A stretch of DNA of 64,000 nucleotides from Streptomyces sp. I05A-00742 (GTDB lineage: Bacteria; Actinomycetota; Actinomycetes; Streptomycetales; Streptomycetaceae): NCBI RefSeq assembly GCF_013055795.1, contig NZ_JABETO010000001.1, forward strand, positions 124,001-188,000. Reading direction: 5' to 3'. Under the pieces are notes generated by a model. It was not told the origin of the DNA, ran no database searches, and saw only the letters and a list, made by a program, of their open reading frames with translations. This document shows positions 46,880-55,794 of the stretch, in pieces. Both the position numbers and the translations under genes were made by a program. Every line of letters starts with the position of its first letter. Within the stretch, counting starts at the first letter, position 1.

Positions 46880-48898
46880 ATGCCCGGCCCGGACGTCACG
46901 GTCATCATCGCCGCGTACAACGCCATGCCGTACGTGACCCGCAGTGTCACCTCCGTGCTCGACCAGACCCTGGGGGCCGACCGGATCGAGCTGATCGTCG
47001 TGGACGACGGCTCCACCGACGGCACGGCCGCCGAGCTGGACCGCCTGGCGGCGGACGTGCCCACGATGCACGTCGTCCACCAGCCGAACTCCGGCGGTCC
47101 CGCAGGCCCGCGCAACCTCGGCCTCGACCGGGCCACCGGCCGCCACATCTTCTTCCTCGACGCCGACGACCACCTCGGGCCCGAGGCCCTGGAGCGCATG
47201 GTCGCCGCCGCCGACACGAACGGCTCCGACGTCGTCCTCGGCCGGATCGTCGGCGAGGGCGGCCGCCGGGCGCCCACCTCGATGTTCGGCCGGAACCAGC
47301 CGAAGACCGACGTCTTCGCCTCCCGGGTCTACTGGACGCTCAACCCGATGAAGCTGTTCCGCCGTGAGCTCGTCGACCGGCTCGGTCTGCGGTTCGAGAC
47401 CGGGCTGTCCATCGGCGAGGACCAGCCGTTCACCGCGACCGCCTACCTGGAGGCCGCCGCGATATCCGTCGTCGCCGACTACGACTGCCTGTACTGGGTC
47501 GCCCGCGAGGACGGCAACAACATCACCGCGCAGCCGCACGGCACCCGGATGCGTATGGACCTCTTCCGGATGATGACCGAGCTGGTCGCCCGGCATGTCG
47601 AACCGGGCGAGCGACGCGATGTCCTGATGCACCGTCACTTTGCCGTCGAGCTGCGCGACGCGGTGCTCCAGCTCTGCCGCGAGCCCTACCGCGACACCCA
47701 GGACAAGCTCCTGGAGGAGCTGGGCGACCTGATCGAGCCGTACTACCACGAGGGCCTGGCCGCCCGGCTGCCCGCCATGGTCCGGCTGCGCTGCCACCTC
47801 ATCCGGCAGGGGCTGCTCGACGAACTGCTGACCGTCGTCCGCTGGGAGCTGGACCGGGGCGCCGCCAGCTATGGCATCACCACCCTCGCCGCGACCGCCG
47901 CCCACGGCCCCGACATCCTCACCGAGAACGGCCGCGCGTACGCGGAGTACCCCTACTTCCGCGACTCCACGCTCAACATCCCCGACGACTGCTACGACAT
48001 CACCTCCGAGCTGCGCGTCCGCCACTTCCTGGAGACCGCCGAACTCCGGGGCGGCGCCCTGCGGCTGGCCGGGCACGCCTACGTGCACCGAATATCCACC
48101 CGTGACATCAGCACCGAGCTGATCGTCCGCAAGCGGGGCGGCAAGGCCGAGTACCGGCTCCCCGTGCGGCACACGGCCACGCCCGGGCTGGGTGCCGACG
48201 AGGACGGCGGGTACTTCGACTACGGGGACGCCGGGTTCGACGTGACGGTCGACCTCGCCACCGCCGCCGACGGGGCGCCGCTGAGCGCGGGCCTGTGGGA
48301 CTTCACGCTCGCGGTCGGCGCCCAGGGCGTCGTCAAGGAGGCGCGCCTCGGCAGCCGCCGGGCCGAGTCCGTCACGTCCGACACCGTCACCGTTGTCACG
48401 GATGACGGCATGGCCGCCGCGCTCTTCACCACCAAGCCCTACGGCAATCTCTCCCTCGATGTGGGGGAGACGCGTCACCGTGTGCTGCCACTCCTGGGCG
48501 TGGACAGCGTGGCGTGGGCGGCGGAGGGGCCCGCTGTGCTTGTTGTGAACGGACGGTGCGGACTGGCCGGTTGGCCGGACGGTGCTTTGACACTGCGTGC
48601 CACCGGGGCCGACGGCGCTGTCCGTGAGGTTCCCGTCGAGCCGGGTACGGATGGGGCGTTTGTTGTCCGCCAGGGGTATGCGGAGGCGGGCGAGTGGCGC
48701 TTCGAGCTGCGGCTCTCCGCCGGGAGTGGGCAGTGGAACGTTCCTGTGCCGCCGCAGCCGCGGCTTTCCGCTGCGCGGTGGCAGCGGTTGGGGTTGCCTT
48801 GGTATGCGAAGGGTGTGGAGGGGCGGGATGTGCTGGTTGTCCGGGTGGGGAGGGTGGAGTTGCTGAAGGGGGTGCGGGGGCGTTTGAAGCGGCGGTAG
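46880..48898 (+). CDS. family 2 glycosyltransferase, extended C-terminus
   Basis: A 672-residue GT-A enzyme. The N-terminal catalytic domain (about residues 1-250) opens PDVTVIIAAYNAMPYVTRSV, with IVVDDGSTDGT and the metal-binding FFLDADDHLG (DxD-like). The C-terminal 400 residues have helical and beta-rich parts similar to teichoic-acid type transferases (TarS/TarP-like) and no membrane segment. ATG at 46880 has CGGAG 9 bases upstream; ATG at 46793 is in frame and preceded by a TACCCT -10-like sequence, so a longer leaderless form is possible. Third-position base use turns T-rich after about 48600. The acceptor is unknown, probably a cell-surface polymer. Confidence 0.85.
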   Translation: MPGPDVTVIIAAYNAMPYVTRSVTSVLDQTLGADRIELIVVDDGSTDGTAAELDRLAADVPTMHVVHQPNSGGPAGPRNLGLDRATGRHIFFLDADDHLGPEALERMVAAADTNGSDVVLGRIVGEGGRRAPTSMFGRNQPKTDVFASRVYWTLNPMKLFRRELVDRLGLRFETGLSIGEDQPFTATAYLEAAAISVVADYDCLYWVAREDGNNITAQPHGTRMRMDLFRMMTELVARHVEPGERRDVLMHRHFAVELRDAVLQLCREPYRDTQDKLLEELGDLIEPYYHEGLAARLPAMVRLRCHLIRQGLLDELLTVVRWELDRGAASYGITTLAATAAHGPDILTENGRAYAEYPYFRDSTLNIPDDCYDITSELRVRHFLETAELRGGALRLAGHAYVHRISTRDISTELIVRKRGGKAEYRLPVRHTATPGLGADEDGGYFDYGDAGFDVTVDLATAADGAPLSAGLWDFTLAVGAQGVVKEARLGSRRAESVTSDTVTVVTDDGMAAALFTTKPYGNLSLDVGETRHRVLPLLGVDSVAWAAEGPAVLVVNGRCGLAGWPDGALTLRATGADGAVREVPVEPGTDGAFVVRQGYAEAGEWRFELRLSAGSGQWNVPVPPQPRLSAARWQRLGLPWYAKGVEGRDVLVVRVGRVELLKGVRGRLKRR

Positions 48899-48908
48899 CC
48901 GCTGGCTA

Positions 48909-49014
48909 TTCAGCCCGTCCGGCGTTTGAGGACAAGCGGCGAAGCCGCATTCACGGGGTCCGGGGCAGAGCCCCGGGAAACGGTGAAAGGGTGGGACCGG
49001 GGCACCAACCCCCA
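48909..49014 (-). repeat. dispersed intergenic repeat, copy 4 (inverted)
   Basis: TTCAGCCCGTCCGGCGTTTG at 48909-48928 begins the reverse complement of copies 1 and 3, and AAACGGTGAAAGGGTGGGACC near 48978 ends it, with CGGGGCAGAGCCCCG between as a hairpin. It fills the gap between the glycosyltransferase and the convergent Lrp gene. Confidence 0.8.
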
Positions 49015-49019
49015 AGCGA

Positions 49020-49964
49020 CTACCGCCGCTTCACCGCCCGCCCCACCAACACCGTCTCCACCGCCGAAACCCCCAACACCCCCACCTCCCCCGTAATAAA
49101 CCGATACAACTCCGGCAACCCCCGCAACCACACCGCCAGGTGCAAGTTACTGACCCCGGTCGTCGCGAAAGCGCCATGCACCGCCGGATGCGCCGCCAAC
49201 CGCCGCCCCACCGCATCAAGCTCGCCGGGAGCGACCTGCATCAGCAGGTTCGCGTCCACCATCAGCCCCACCCGTCGCGCATCGACGTGCACCTGGGTGC
49301 GGAGGAGCCCGGACGCGCGGAGGGCGGAGACGCGGCGGCGGACGGTGGATTCGGGGTGGCCGGTGAGGCGGGCGAGGGCGGTGGCGGGGGAGCGGCCGTC
49401 GTCGGCGAGGGCGGTGAGGATGGCGAGGTCGGTGGCGTCAGGGGGGCTGGAGGGGCAAGAGGCGGGCGGTGGGGTGAGGGCGGCGCGTTCGGCAGCGCTG
49501 AGAACGTCGTGGCGCCACTCGTGCGCGTACTTGAAGACGTGCAGGATCGTCTGCGCGTCGACGGAGGTCACCGCGCCGGTCGCGGGCAGCTGGCGGAAGA
49601 CCAGGCGGTGCGGGGAGCCGGGGTCGGCGAGCAGGATCGCGCCGATCTCGTCGCCGCTCGCCGAGAGGTCGGCGAAGGGGATGTCGTCCCGGTCGGCGAG
49701 CGCCTTGGCGATCACATCGGCCTTGCCGCGCAGCACCTTGATCCGCAGCGTCATCGCCGCCGGCAGCTCGTCCCGCGGGGGCAGTCCCGCCACCCGTACC
49801 GTCCCCGAACCGAGCAGCGCCGCCCACCGGCGGTGCACCACGCGCGGGCTCAGCCCCAGCACGTCGGCGGCCCGCTCGGCGGTCACCCGGCCGTCGCACT
49901 GGAGGGCGGCGACCAGCCTCTGATCCCGCTCGTCGAGGACGTCATCGCTCAGTTCCAAGCTCAT
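49020..49964 (-). CDS. Lrp/AsnC-like regulator with two AsnC modules
   Basis: A 314-residue protein, twice the usual Lrp length. Each half holds a helix-turn-helix (LDERDQRLVAALQCDGRVTAERAADVLGLSPRVVHRRW, and DLAILTALADDGRSPATALARLTGHPESTVRRRV) followed by an AsnC ligand-type domain (the second ends LHLAVWLRGLPELYRFITGEV). Fused duplicate Lrp proteins are known in actinobacteria. It is divergent from the IMPase-like gene at 50072, which it may control. The effector amino acid is unknown. Confidence 0.85.
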   Translation of the reverse strand: MSLELSDDVLDERDQRLVAALQCDGRVTAERAADVLGLSPRVVHRRWAALLGSGTVRVAGLPPRDELPAAMTLRIKVLRGKADVIAKALADRDDIPFADLSASGDEIGAILLADPGSPHRLVFRQLPATGAVTSVDAQTILHVFKYAHEWRHDVLSAAERAALTPPPASCPSSPPDATDLAILTALADDGRSPATALARLTGHPESTVRRRVSALRASGLLRTQVHVDARRVGLMVDANLLMQVAPGELDAVGRRLAAHPAVHGAFATTGVSNLHLAVWLRGLPELYRFITGEVGVLGVSAVETVLVGRAVKRR

Positions 49965-50071
49965 ACATGACAGTTTCGCTCACCCCGGGCCCCGGAGCGG
50001 CCGTCCGCCGCCCCCCTGCGGAGATCGTTGACGCATCGCGTCCCACCGCACCACCCACGGAGGAGATCCCC

Positions 50072-50845
50072 ATGAACGCCCTGCTCACCGCCATGACCGC
50101 CGCCGCCCGGGAGGCCGGAGCGCTGCTGAAGGACCGCCCGGCGCCCGCGCCCGGCCGCACCATGGAGACGCTGCGCTCCACCTTCGCTTCGGTGGACGAG
50201 CCGGTCGCCGCCCTGCTGCGCGAGCGGCTCGACGGCCTCGTGCCGGACGCGGTGTGGGCGGACGAGCTGGACACCGAGCTGCCGGAGACGGGCGCGGTCT
50301 GGGTCGTCGACGCGATCGACGGTGCCGTCCAGTACCTGCGCGGCATGCCGTACTGGTGCGTCAGCCTCGCCCTGGTCCGGGACCGGGAGCCGGTCGCCGC
50401 CGTTCTGCACTCCGCCGTGCTGGGCGAGACGTACACCGCGGCGCCCGGCGAGGGCGCGCACCGGAACGGCGTCCCCGTCGTCCCCGCCGGCGAGGGGGAG
50501 CTCGCCGCCGCCATCGTCGCCACCAGCCAGCCGCCCTTTCCGTCCGGCCAGCCGGAGGCCGTGGCCGCGGCGGGCCGGGGGCTGAGCGCGGCCGTGCGGG
50601 AGGTGGCGGCGGTGCGCAACCTCGGGCCGGTCTCCTGGCAGGTCGCGGACGTGGCGGCCGGGCGGCTCGACGCGTTCTGGGAGTACGGCCGGGACGACGC
50701 CAACCTGCTGGCGGGCGCACTGATCGCCCGGGAGGCGGGGGCCGTGGTGACGGACATGGCGGGCAGGCCGTGGCGGGCGGGGGCGGAGGGGTTCCTGGTG
50801 TCGTCCGGGGCCCTGCACGGGGAGCTGCTGCGGGTGCTCGCCTGA
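50072..50845 (+). CDS. inositol-monophosphatase-like protein
   Basis: A 257-residue member of the lithium-sensitive phosphatase family. The magnesium motif is VVDAIDGAVQYLRGMPYWCVSLALV near residues 88-112 (D-A-I-D-G in place of the usual D-P-I-D-G-T), and a DANLLAGALIAREAGAVVTDMAG segment follows near 210, the second metal/substrate motif. The first acidic motif is DELDTELPE. It is a plausible phosphatase for a sugar phosphate or 3'-phosphonucleotide; the changed motif leaves the substrate open. ATG at 50072 has ACGGAGGAG upstream. Confidence 0.8.
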   Translation: MNALLTAMTAAAREAGALLKDRPAPAPGRTMETLRSTFASVDEPVAALLRERLDGLVPDAVWADELDTELPETGAVWVVDAIDGAVQYLRGMPYWCVSLALVRDREPVAAVLHSAVLGETYTAAPGEGAHRNGVPVVPAGEGELAAAIVATSQPPFPSGQPEAVAAAGRGLSAAVREVAAVRNLGPVSWQVADVAAGRLDAFWEYGRDDANLLAGALIAREAGAVVTDMAGRPWRAGAEGFLVSSGALHGELLRVLA

Positions 50846-50865
50846 GCCGCAACGCCCTTCCCGGC

Positions 50866-52740
50866 TCAGCCCCTCCGCGCCTCCACCCGGAACCGCAGCC
50901 GGCAGATCACCGCGTCCGTGTCGCGCCGCACCGCGTGCGCGACCACCGCTCCCCGCTGGTTCTGGAGCAGCCGCTGCCAGACGTGCGCCGGCTCGACCTC
51001 CGGGATGAGGACGGTGACCCGGTGGTCGGGGTGGCGTCCGGACAGCTCCTGGACGTAGTCCACGATGGGGCGCCCCAACGCCCGGGTGGCCGCCGGGAGT
51101 TCGACCAGCTCGACGCCCGGGTTCCACAGCTCCCAGTCCCGGCGCAGGGATTCGGCCGCGCGCCGCCCGTCCCCGTCCGGCTGGGCGACGGTGACCGCCA
51201 CCACCTCGTCGCCGAGGGAGACGGCGGCGGTGAGGGCCTTGCTGGTCAGCCGGGACAGTGAGGAGACGGGGACGACGACCACGGAGTGGCAGCGGCGCGG
51301 CGCCTCGGGCACCCGGCCCAGCTCCAGCCGGTCCCCGATCCGCGCGTAGGCGCGGTGGACGGCTTCGAGGACCAGCACCATCAGGGGGAGGGTCAGGACG
51401 ATGAGCCAGGCGCCCTCCTCGAACTTGGTCGCGGTGACGACGATCGCGGACACCCCGGTGAGCACCGCGCCGAAGCCGTTCAGCAGGGCCTTGCCGTGGC
51501 TGCCGGGCGACCGTTCCTGCCGCCAGTGCCGCACCATGCCGACCTGGCAGATGGTGAAGCCGACGAAGACGCCGATCGCGAACAGCGGTACCAGGGTGTT
51601 GACGTCGCCGCCGGAGAACACCAGCAGCAGCGTCGAGGCCGCGGCCAGGGCGAGCACGCCGTGGCGGTGCACCTGGCGGTCGGCCTTGAGGGCGAAGACG
51701 TGCGGCAGGTAGTTGTCGCGGGCGAGCAGGCTCATCAGGACGGGCAGCCCGCCGAACGACGTGTTGGCGGCCAGCGCCAGCAGGACGACGGTGGCGAACT
51801 GCACCACGTAGAAAGCCCAGTTGTGGCCGAGCGAGGCGTCGGCGAGCTGGGCCAGGACGGTGACGCCCTCCACCGGCTGGAGGTGGAAGCGGCCGATGAG
51901 CACGGACAGGCCGATCAGCATCGCGCCCAGCAGCGCGCCGAGCGCCACCTCGGTCCGCTGGGCGCGGCGGGCGCGCGGGGCGCGGAAGGACGGGACGGCG
52001 TTGGCCACGGCCTCGACGCCGGTGAGGGCGGAGCAGCCGGCGGCGAACGCCTTGAGCAGCAGGAGGGCACCGACGGAGGTCGCGTTGTCGCTCAGGACGG
52101 ACGCGTGCCCGGCGGCGGCCTCGGTGCTCGCGGGGGCGTCACGGAAGAGCCCCACGACGATCATGGTCAGGATCGAGCCGACGAAGACGGCGGTCGGGAC
52201 GATGAACGCCTTCGCGGACTCGGCGATGCCCCGCAGGTTCACGGCGGTGACGAGCGCCAGCACGCCGAGGCAGATCCACAGCCGGTGGTCGTGGAGGCCG
52301 GGGAAGGCGGAGGTGAGCGCGGCGACGCCGGCCGTGACCGAGACCGCCACGTTCAGGACGTAGTCCAGGACCAGTGAGGCGGCGGTGAACAGCGAGGTGC
52401 GCCGGCCGAGATGGCGCTTGGCCACCGCGTACGAGCCGCCGCCGTCCGGGAAGGCCGCGATGACCTGCCGGTAGGAGGCGACCAGTACGGCGAGCAGGGC
52501 CGCGATCGCGAGGGTGACCGGCAGGGTGCAGCCCAGACCGTGGGCCCCGGCCGCCGCCAGCACGAGGACGATCGACTCCGGCCCGTACGCGACGGAGGCC
52601 ATCGCGTCGAGCGACAGGGCGGCCAGGCCCTGGACGGCCGTGAGCCGGTGCCGGTCCTCCCGCGCGGCCGCGGTGCCGGTATCCGGCGGTTCCTCGCCGG
52701 TCCCGTCGGGCCGTTCATCCGTATGGGCCAGCATGGACAT
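50866..52740 (-). CDS. APC-family amino acid permease with long cytosolic tail
   Basis: A 624-residue transporter. A soluble start (MSMLAHTDERPDG) leads to about 12 transmembrane helices between residues 30 and 470 (first AALSLDAMASVAYGPESIVLVLAAAG, a typical APC unwound region), then a hydrophilic C-terminal domain of about 150 residues with VVVVPVSSLSRLTSKALTAAVSLGDEVVAVTV, resembling the UspA-like tail of actinobacterial permeases. The substrate is unknown. ATG at 52740 lies 9 bases after GGAGGT. It converges on the IMPase-like gene. Confidence 0.88.
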   Translation of the reverse strand: MSMLAHTDERPDGTGEEPPDTGTAAAREDRHRLTAVQGLAALSLDAMASVAYGPESIVLVLAAAGAHGLGCTLPVTLAIAALLAVLVASYRQVIAAFPDGGGSYAVAKRHLGRRTSLFTAASLVLDYVLNVAVSVTAGVAALTSAFPGLHDHRLWICLGVLALVTAVNLRGIAESAKAFIVPTAVFVGSILTMIVVGLFRDAPASTEAAAGHASVLSDNATSVGALLLLKAFAAGCSALTGVEAVANAVPSFRAPRARRAQRTEVALGALLGAMLIGLSVLIGRFHLQPVEGVTVLAQLADASLGHNWAFYVVQFATVVLLALAANTSFGGLPVLMSLLARDNYLPHVFALKADRQVHRHGVLALAAASTLLLVFSGGDVNTLVPLFAIGVFVGFTICQVGMVRHWRQERSPGSHGKALLNGFGAVLTGVSAIVVTATKFEEGAWLIVLTLPLMVLVLEAVHRAYARIGDRLELGRVPEAPRRCHSVVVVPVSSLSRLTSKALTAAVSLGDEVVAVTVAQPDGDGRRAAESLRRDWELWNPGVELVELPAATRALGRPIVDYVQELSGRHPDHRVTVLIPEVEPAHVWQRLLQNQRGAVVAHAVRRDTDAVICRLRFRVEARRG

Positions 52741-52973
52741 CTCTGTGGTACCTCCGTGACGTGGAAGGCTCAGCGTGCGTCGGAGGTGACCGGAAGGCGC
52801 CCGTTGTTGGCGTTCTCTTGGCGAGTTGTGGCGCTATCTTCACGCTTTCTTAGCGCCTGGGGCGGAAGGGGTGTCAAGAGCGCGTTATCACCCCGTCAGG
52901 TTCGGGCCTGATTCCGTCAGCTTGGCGTCAACGGGCGGCGAATCATGGAGAGGACGGCCCTAACCTCACCGCC

Positions 52974-53549
52974 ATGGGACGGCGACCGACTGTAAGGACG
53001 CGCAGACACGACGTCAGATCCGGGGGCACCGCCGCCGCACCTCCCGGTGGCGTACGCGCCCGGGACCGCGGCTGGCGGCGCGAGGCCCGGGAGGCGTGGT
53101 GCTGGGGAACGGCGCTGGGGGGCCTGCTCTCCCTCGCCGACCTGCTCCGTGGCGAACTCGACGCGGCCAGGGCCTGTTGCTGGGCCGCCCTCGGCGCGAT
53201 GCTCGTGGCGGTGCTGCGGCCCGCGCGCGTCACGGCCGGGGACGGCTGGCTGGCCTCCCGCGGCCTGCTCCGCGAGCGACGCGTGCGCACGGACCTGCTC
53301 ACCCGGGTCCGGCACGTGGACGGGGTCGCCCCGCGGATCGTCCTGCGGGACGTCGGCGGAGGCCGGGTCGAGCTCGACCCGCGCGTGCTCCGGGCCAACC
53401 CCCTGCTCTGGCACCAGCTGGACACGGGCGCCCGGCGGGCCCTCGACCGCGGCCTGCTGCGCGAGGGCGCGGCCGTCCTGGAGGCGCTCCGGCAACGGGT
53501 GGACGGCGAGGGGGCGCGGGAGATCCTGCGGGCGTCCGGGGTGGAGTGA
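52974..53549 (+). CDS. small membrane protein with PH-like domain
   Basis: A 191-residue protein. A basic, glycine/arginine-rich N-terminus (1-40) leads to two hydrophobic helices (ALGGLLSLADLL and CCWAALGAMLVAVL). A domain with GWLASRGLLRERRVRTDLLTRVRHVDG and RIVLRDVGGGRVELDPRVLRANP resembles bacterial PH (YdbS/YdbT-type) domains. It is divergent from the APC permease. I infer a membrane-anchored PH-like protein of unknown role. Confidence 0.65.
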   Translation: MGRRPTVRTRRHDVRSGGTAAAPPGGVRARDRGWRREAREAWCWGTALGGLLSLADLLRGELDAARACCWAALGAMLVAVLRPARVTAGDGWLASRGLLRERRVRTDLLTRVRHVDGVAPRIVLRDVGGGRVELDPRVLRANPLLWHQLDTGARRALDRGLLREGAAVLEALRQRVDGEGAREILRASGVE

Positions 53550-53592
53550 GGCGACCTCCTCTTACGAGGCGCGGCACCTTATTGGGGCCGCG

Positions 53593-53688
53593 TCCTTCTA
53601 CGGCAACGTCCTTCTACGGCAACGTCCTTCTACGGCCGCGTCCTTTCAGTGCAACGTCCTGTCAGCGCAACGTCCTTTCACGGCAACA
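53593..53688. repeat. six tandem 16-bp repeats between convergent genes
   Basis: Six consecutive units of 16 bases run TCCTTCTACGGCAACG (twice), TCCTTCTACGGCCGCG, TCCTTTCAGTGCAACG, TCCTGTCAGCGCAACG and TCCTTTCACGGCAACA. Units 1-3 are nearly identical and units 4-6 drift. The 16-base period is not a multiple of 3. They occupy the gap between the PH-like gene (ends 53549) and the SDR gene (ends 53696). Confidence 0.85.
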
Positions 53689-53695
53689 CCTCGCC

Positions 53696-54631
53696 TCACA
53701 CCCGCGGCGGCCACGCGTACGTCACGCCCGTCAGCCGCTCCGACAGCGTCCACAGCCCCGCGCCCGCCCGGTCGTCCCGCGTCCACCCGGCACGCACCGA
53801 CCGCACCGGCGCCCCGCGCCACATCAGCACGCGCGGGCCGAAGAAGTCGTCCTGCCGGACGTCCGGCGCCGTGGCGGCGCGCAGGATGGGCAGCGCTCCG
53901 TCCTCCGCGCTCTGCGCCACCGCGCGGGTGGCCAGGGCGACCAGCCGCTCCGTTCTCGCCCTTCCCTCCATCCGTACCCCGGCCGTCTGGAGGTTCGTCG
54001 CCGCGAAGCCGGGGTGCGCGGCCGCCGCGACCAGCGGGGAGCCGTCCGCGGCGAGCCGCCGGGCGAGCTCGTGGACGAAGAGCAGATTGGCGCTCTTGGA
54101 GCGGCCGTAGGCGATCCAGCGGCGGTAGCCCCGGTCCATCTGCACATCGCGCGGGTCGACCGAGCCGAGGAAGTGGAAGCCACTGGAGACCGTGATCACC
54201 CGGGCTCCGTCCCCGGCCTCCCGCAGGCGCGGCAGCAGCAGGCCGGTCAGGGCGAAGTGCCCCAGGTGGTTGGTGCCGAACTGCATCTCGAAGCCGTCGA
54301 CCGTGCGCCGCCGCGGCAGCGCCATCACCCCGGCGTTGTTGACCAGCAGGTCCAGCCGCTCCTCCCCGGCCAGCCCGTCGGCGAAGGACCGCACGGACGA
54401 CAGGTCGGCCAGGTCCAGCCGGGCGAGGCACACGTCCGCGCCGGGCACCTGATGGCGGAGCAACTCCTCGGCCGCCCTGCCGCGCGTCTCGTCCCGGCAG
54501 GCCAGCACCACGCGCGCGCCGCGCCGGGCCAGCTCCCGGGAGGTGACGAACCCGATGCCGCTGTTGGCGCCGGTCACCACGGCCGTACGGCCCTTCTGGT
54601 CCGGAATGTCGTTCAGTGTCCAGCCGTTCAC
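53696..54631 (-). CDS. short-chain dehydrogenase/reductase
   Basis: A 311-residue NAD(P)-dependent oxidoreductase. The dinucleotide motif TGANSGIG is near residue 19, NNAGVMAL near 95, and the catalytic SSGFHFLG...YGRSKSANLLF includes Ser, Tyr and Lys. The C-terminal extension (DFFGPRVLMWRGAP) is typical of retinol-dehydrogenase-like members. The GTG start at 54631 has GGAGGAG 8 bases upstream. The substrate is unknown. It is divergent from the permease at 54786. Confidence 0.92.
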   Translation of the reverse strand: MNGWTLNDIPDQKGRTAVVTGANSGIGFVTSRELARRGARVVLACRDETRGRAAEELLRHQVPGADVCLARLDLADLSSVRSFADGLAGEERLDLLVNNAGVMALPRRRTVDGFEMQFGTNHLGHFALTGLLLPRLREAGDGARVITVSSGFHFLGSVDPRDVQMDRGYRRWIAYGRSKSANLLFVHELARRLAADGSPLVAAAAHPGFAATNLQTAGVRMEGRARTERLVALATRAVAQSAEDGALPILRAATAPDVRQDDFFGPRVLMWRGAPVRSVRAGWTRDDRAGAGLWTLSERLTGVTYAWPPRV

Positions 54632-54785
54632 CGCGCACTCCTCCGACGTGCCGTCCCCGGCCGCCCCGGGGTGATCAGCCCTGCCCACTCAGCGTAGGGG
54701 ACACCACCGACAACGGCCCGGCCGGGGCAGAACGCCCGTCCGGCGCGGGAGTTGGGCCGCCGGAACCGCCGCGTACGATCCCCGG

Positions 54786-55571
54786 GTGATCCACGACATA
54801 TCCCTGACCACGCTGCTCCTGCTCTGCCTCGCCGCGGCCGCCGCCGGGTGGATCGACGCCGTCGTGGGCGGCGGCGGCCTCCTCCAACTCCCGGCCCTGC
54901 TGGTCGGACTGCCGCACGTGTCCCCCGCTTACGTGCTCGGCACCAACAAGGCCGTCGCGATCTGCGGCACCGCCGCCGCCGCGGTCTCCTACACCCGCCG
55001 GGCCCCCATCGATCTGCGCACCGCCTTCCGGATCGGCCTGGCCGCCCTCGGCGGTTCGCTGGCCGGGGCGTTCTTCGCCTCCGGCATCGACAGCGCGGTC
55101 CTCCGGCCGCTGATCATGGCGATACTGCTGGGCGTACTCGTCTTCGTCCTGGTGCGCCCCGGCTTCGGCGCGGCCGCCGCGGCCGCCGGCCCGGTGAGCC
55201 GGCGGCGGGTGCTGACGGCGATCCTCGTGGCCGGCCTGGGCATCGGCTTCTACGACGGCCTCATCGGCCCCGGGACCGGCACCTTCCTCGTCCTCGCCCT
55301 GGCCGGGATCCTCCATATGGACCTGGTGTCGGCCTCCGGAACCGCCAAGATCGTCAATGTCTGCACCAACGTGGGCGCGCTGGTGACCTTCTCCCTCCAG
55401 GGCGCGGTGCTGTGGCAGGTGGCCCTGCCGATGGCCGTCTTCAACCTCGGCGGCGGGGCGGTGGGCGCGCGGATGGCCCTCAAGCGGGGGAGCGGCTTTG
55501 TGCGCTGGGTGCTGGTCGTCGTCGTGCTGGCCCTGCTCTGCAAGCTGGGCTACGACGAGTGGGGCGCGTAA
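54786..55571 (+). CDS. TauE/SafE-family permease
   Basis: A 261-residue membrane protein with about eight helices. The N-terminus IDAVVGGGGLLQLPALLVG is the first inverted repeat of TauE/SafE exporters, and YDGLIGPGTGTFLVLALAGIL near 155 is the second. Members move sulfite, sulfoacetate or organic anions out of the cell. No linked sulfur genes are present, so the substrate stays open. It begins at GTG 54786, close to a weak promoter region. Confidence 0.9.
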   Translation: MIHDISLTTLLLLCLAAAAAGWIDAVVGGGGLLQLPALLVGLPHVSPAYVLGTNKAVAICGTAAAAVSYTRRAPIDLRTAFRIGLAALGGSLAGAFFASGIDSAVLRPLIMAILLGVLVFVLVRPGFGAAAAAAGPVSRRRVLTAILVAGLGIGFYDGLIGPGTGTFLVLALAGILHMDLVSASGTAKIVNVCTNVGALVTFSLQGAVLWQVALPMAVFNLGGGAVGARMALKRGSGFVRWVLVVVVLALLCKLGYDEWGA

Positions 55572-55794
55572 CCGCGGCCGGTGGGCCGAACGGGGCGGAC
55601 GCCATTCGTGTGATCGGGGCCGACCGGACGGGACTCCCGCCGCCGGATGTGGTGGAAGGTTGACGATCATTCGTAGGCTGGTCATACACCGGATCGTCTG
55701 TCGTCCGACGGTACGGAAAACGGTCCGGGCCGCCGCCCGGGCCGGACGATGCGGTTAGCCTGTGAACGACCTTCCGAACGTGGTGGGGGTGCCT

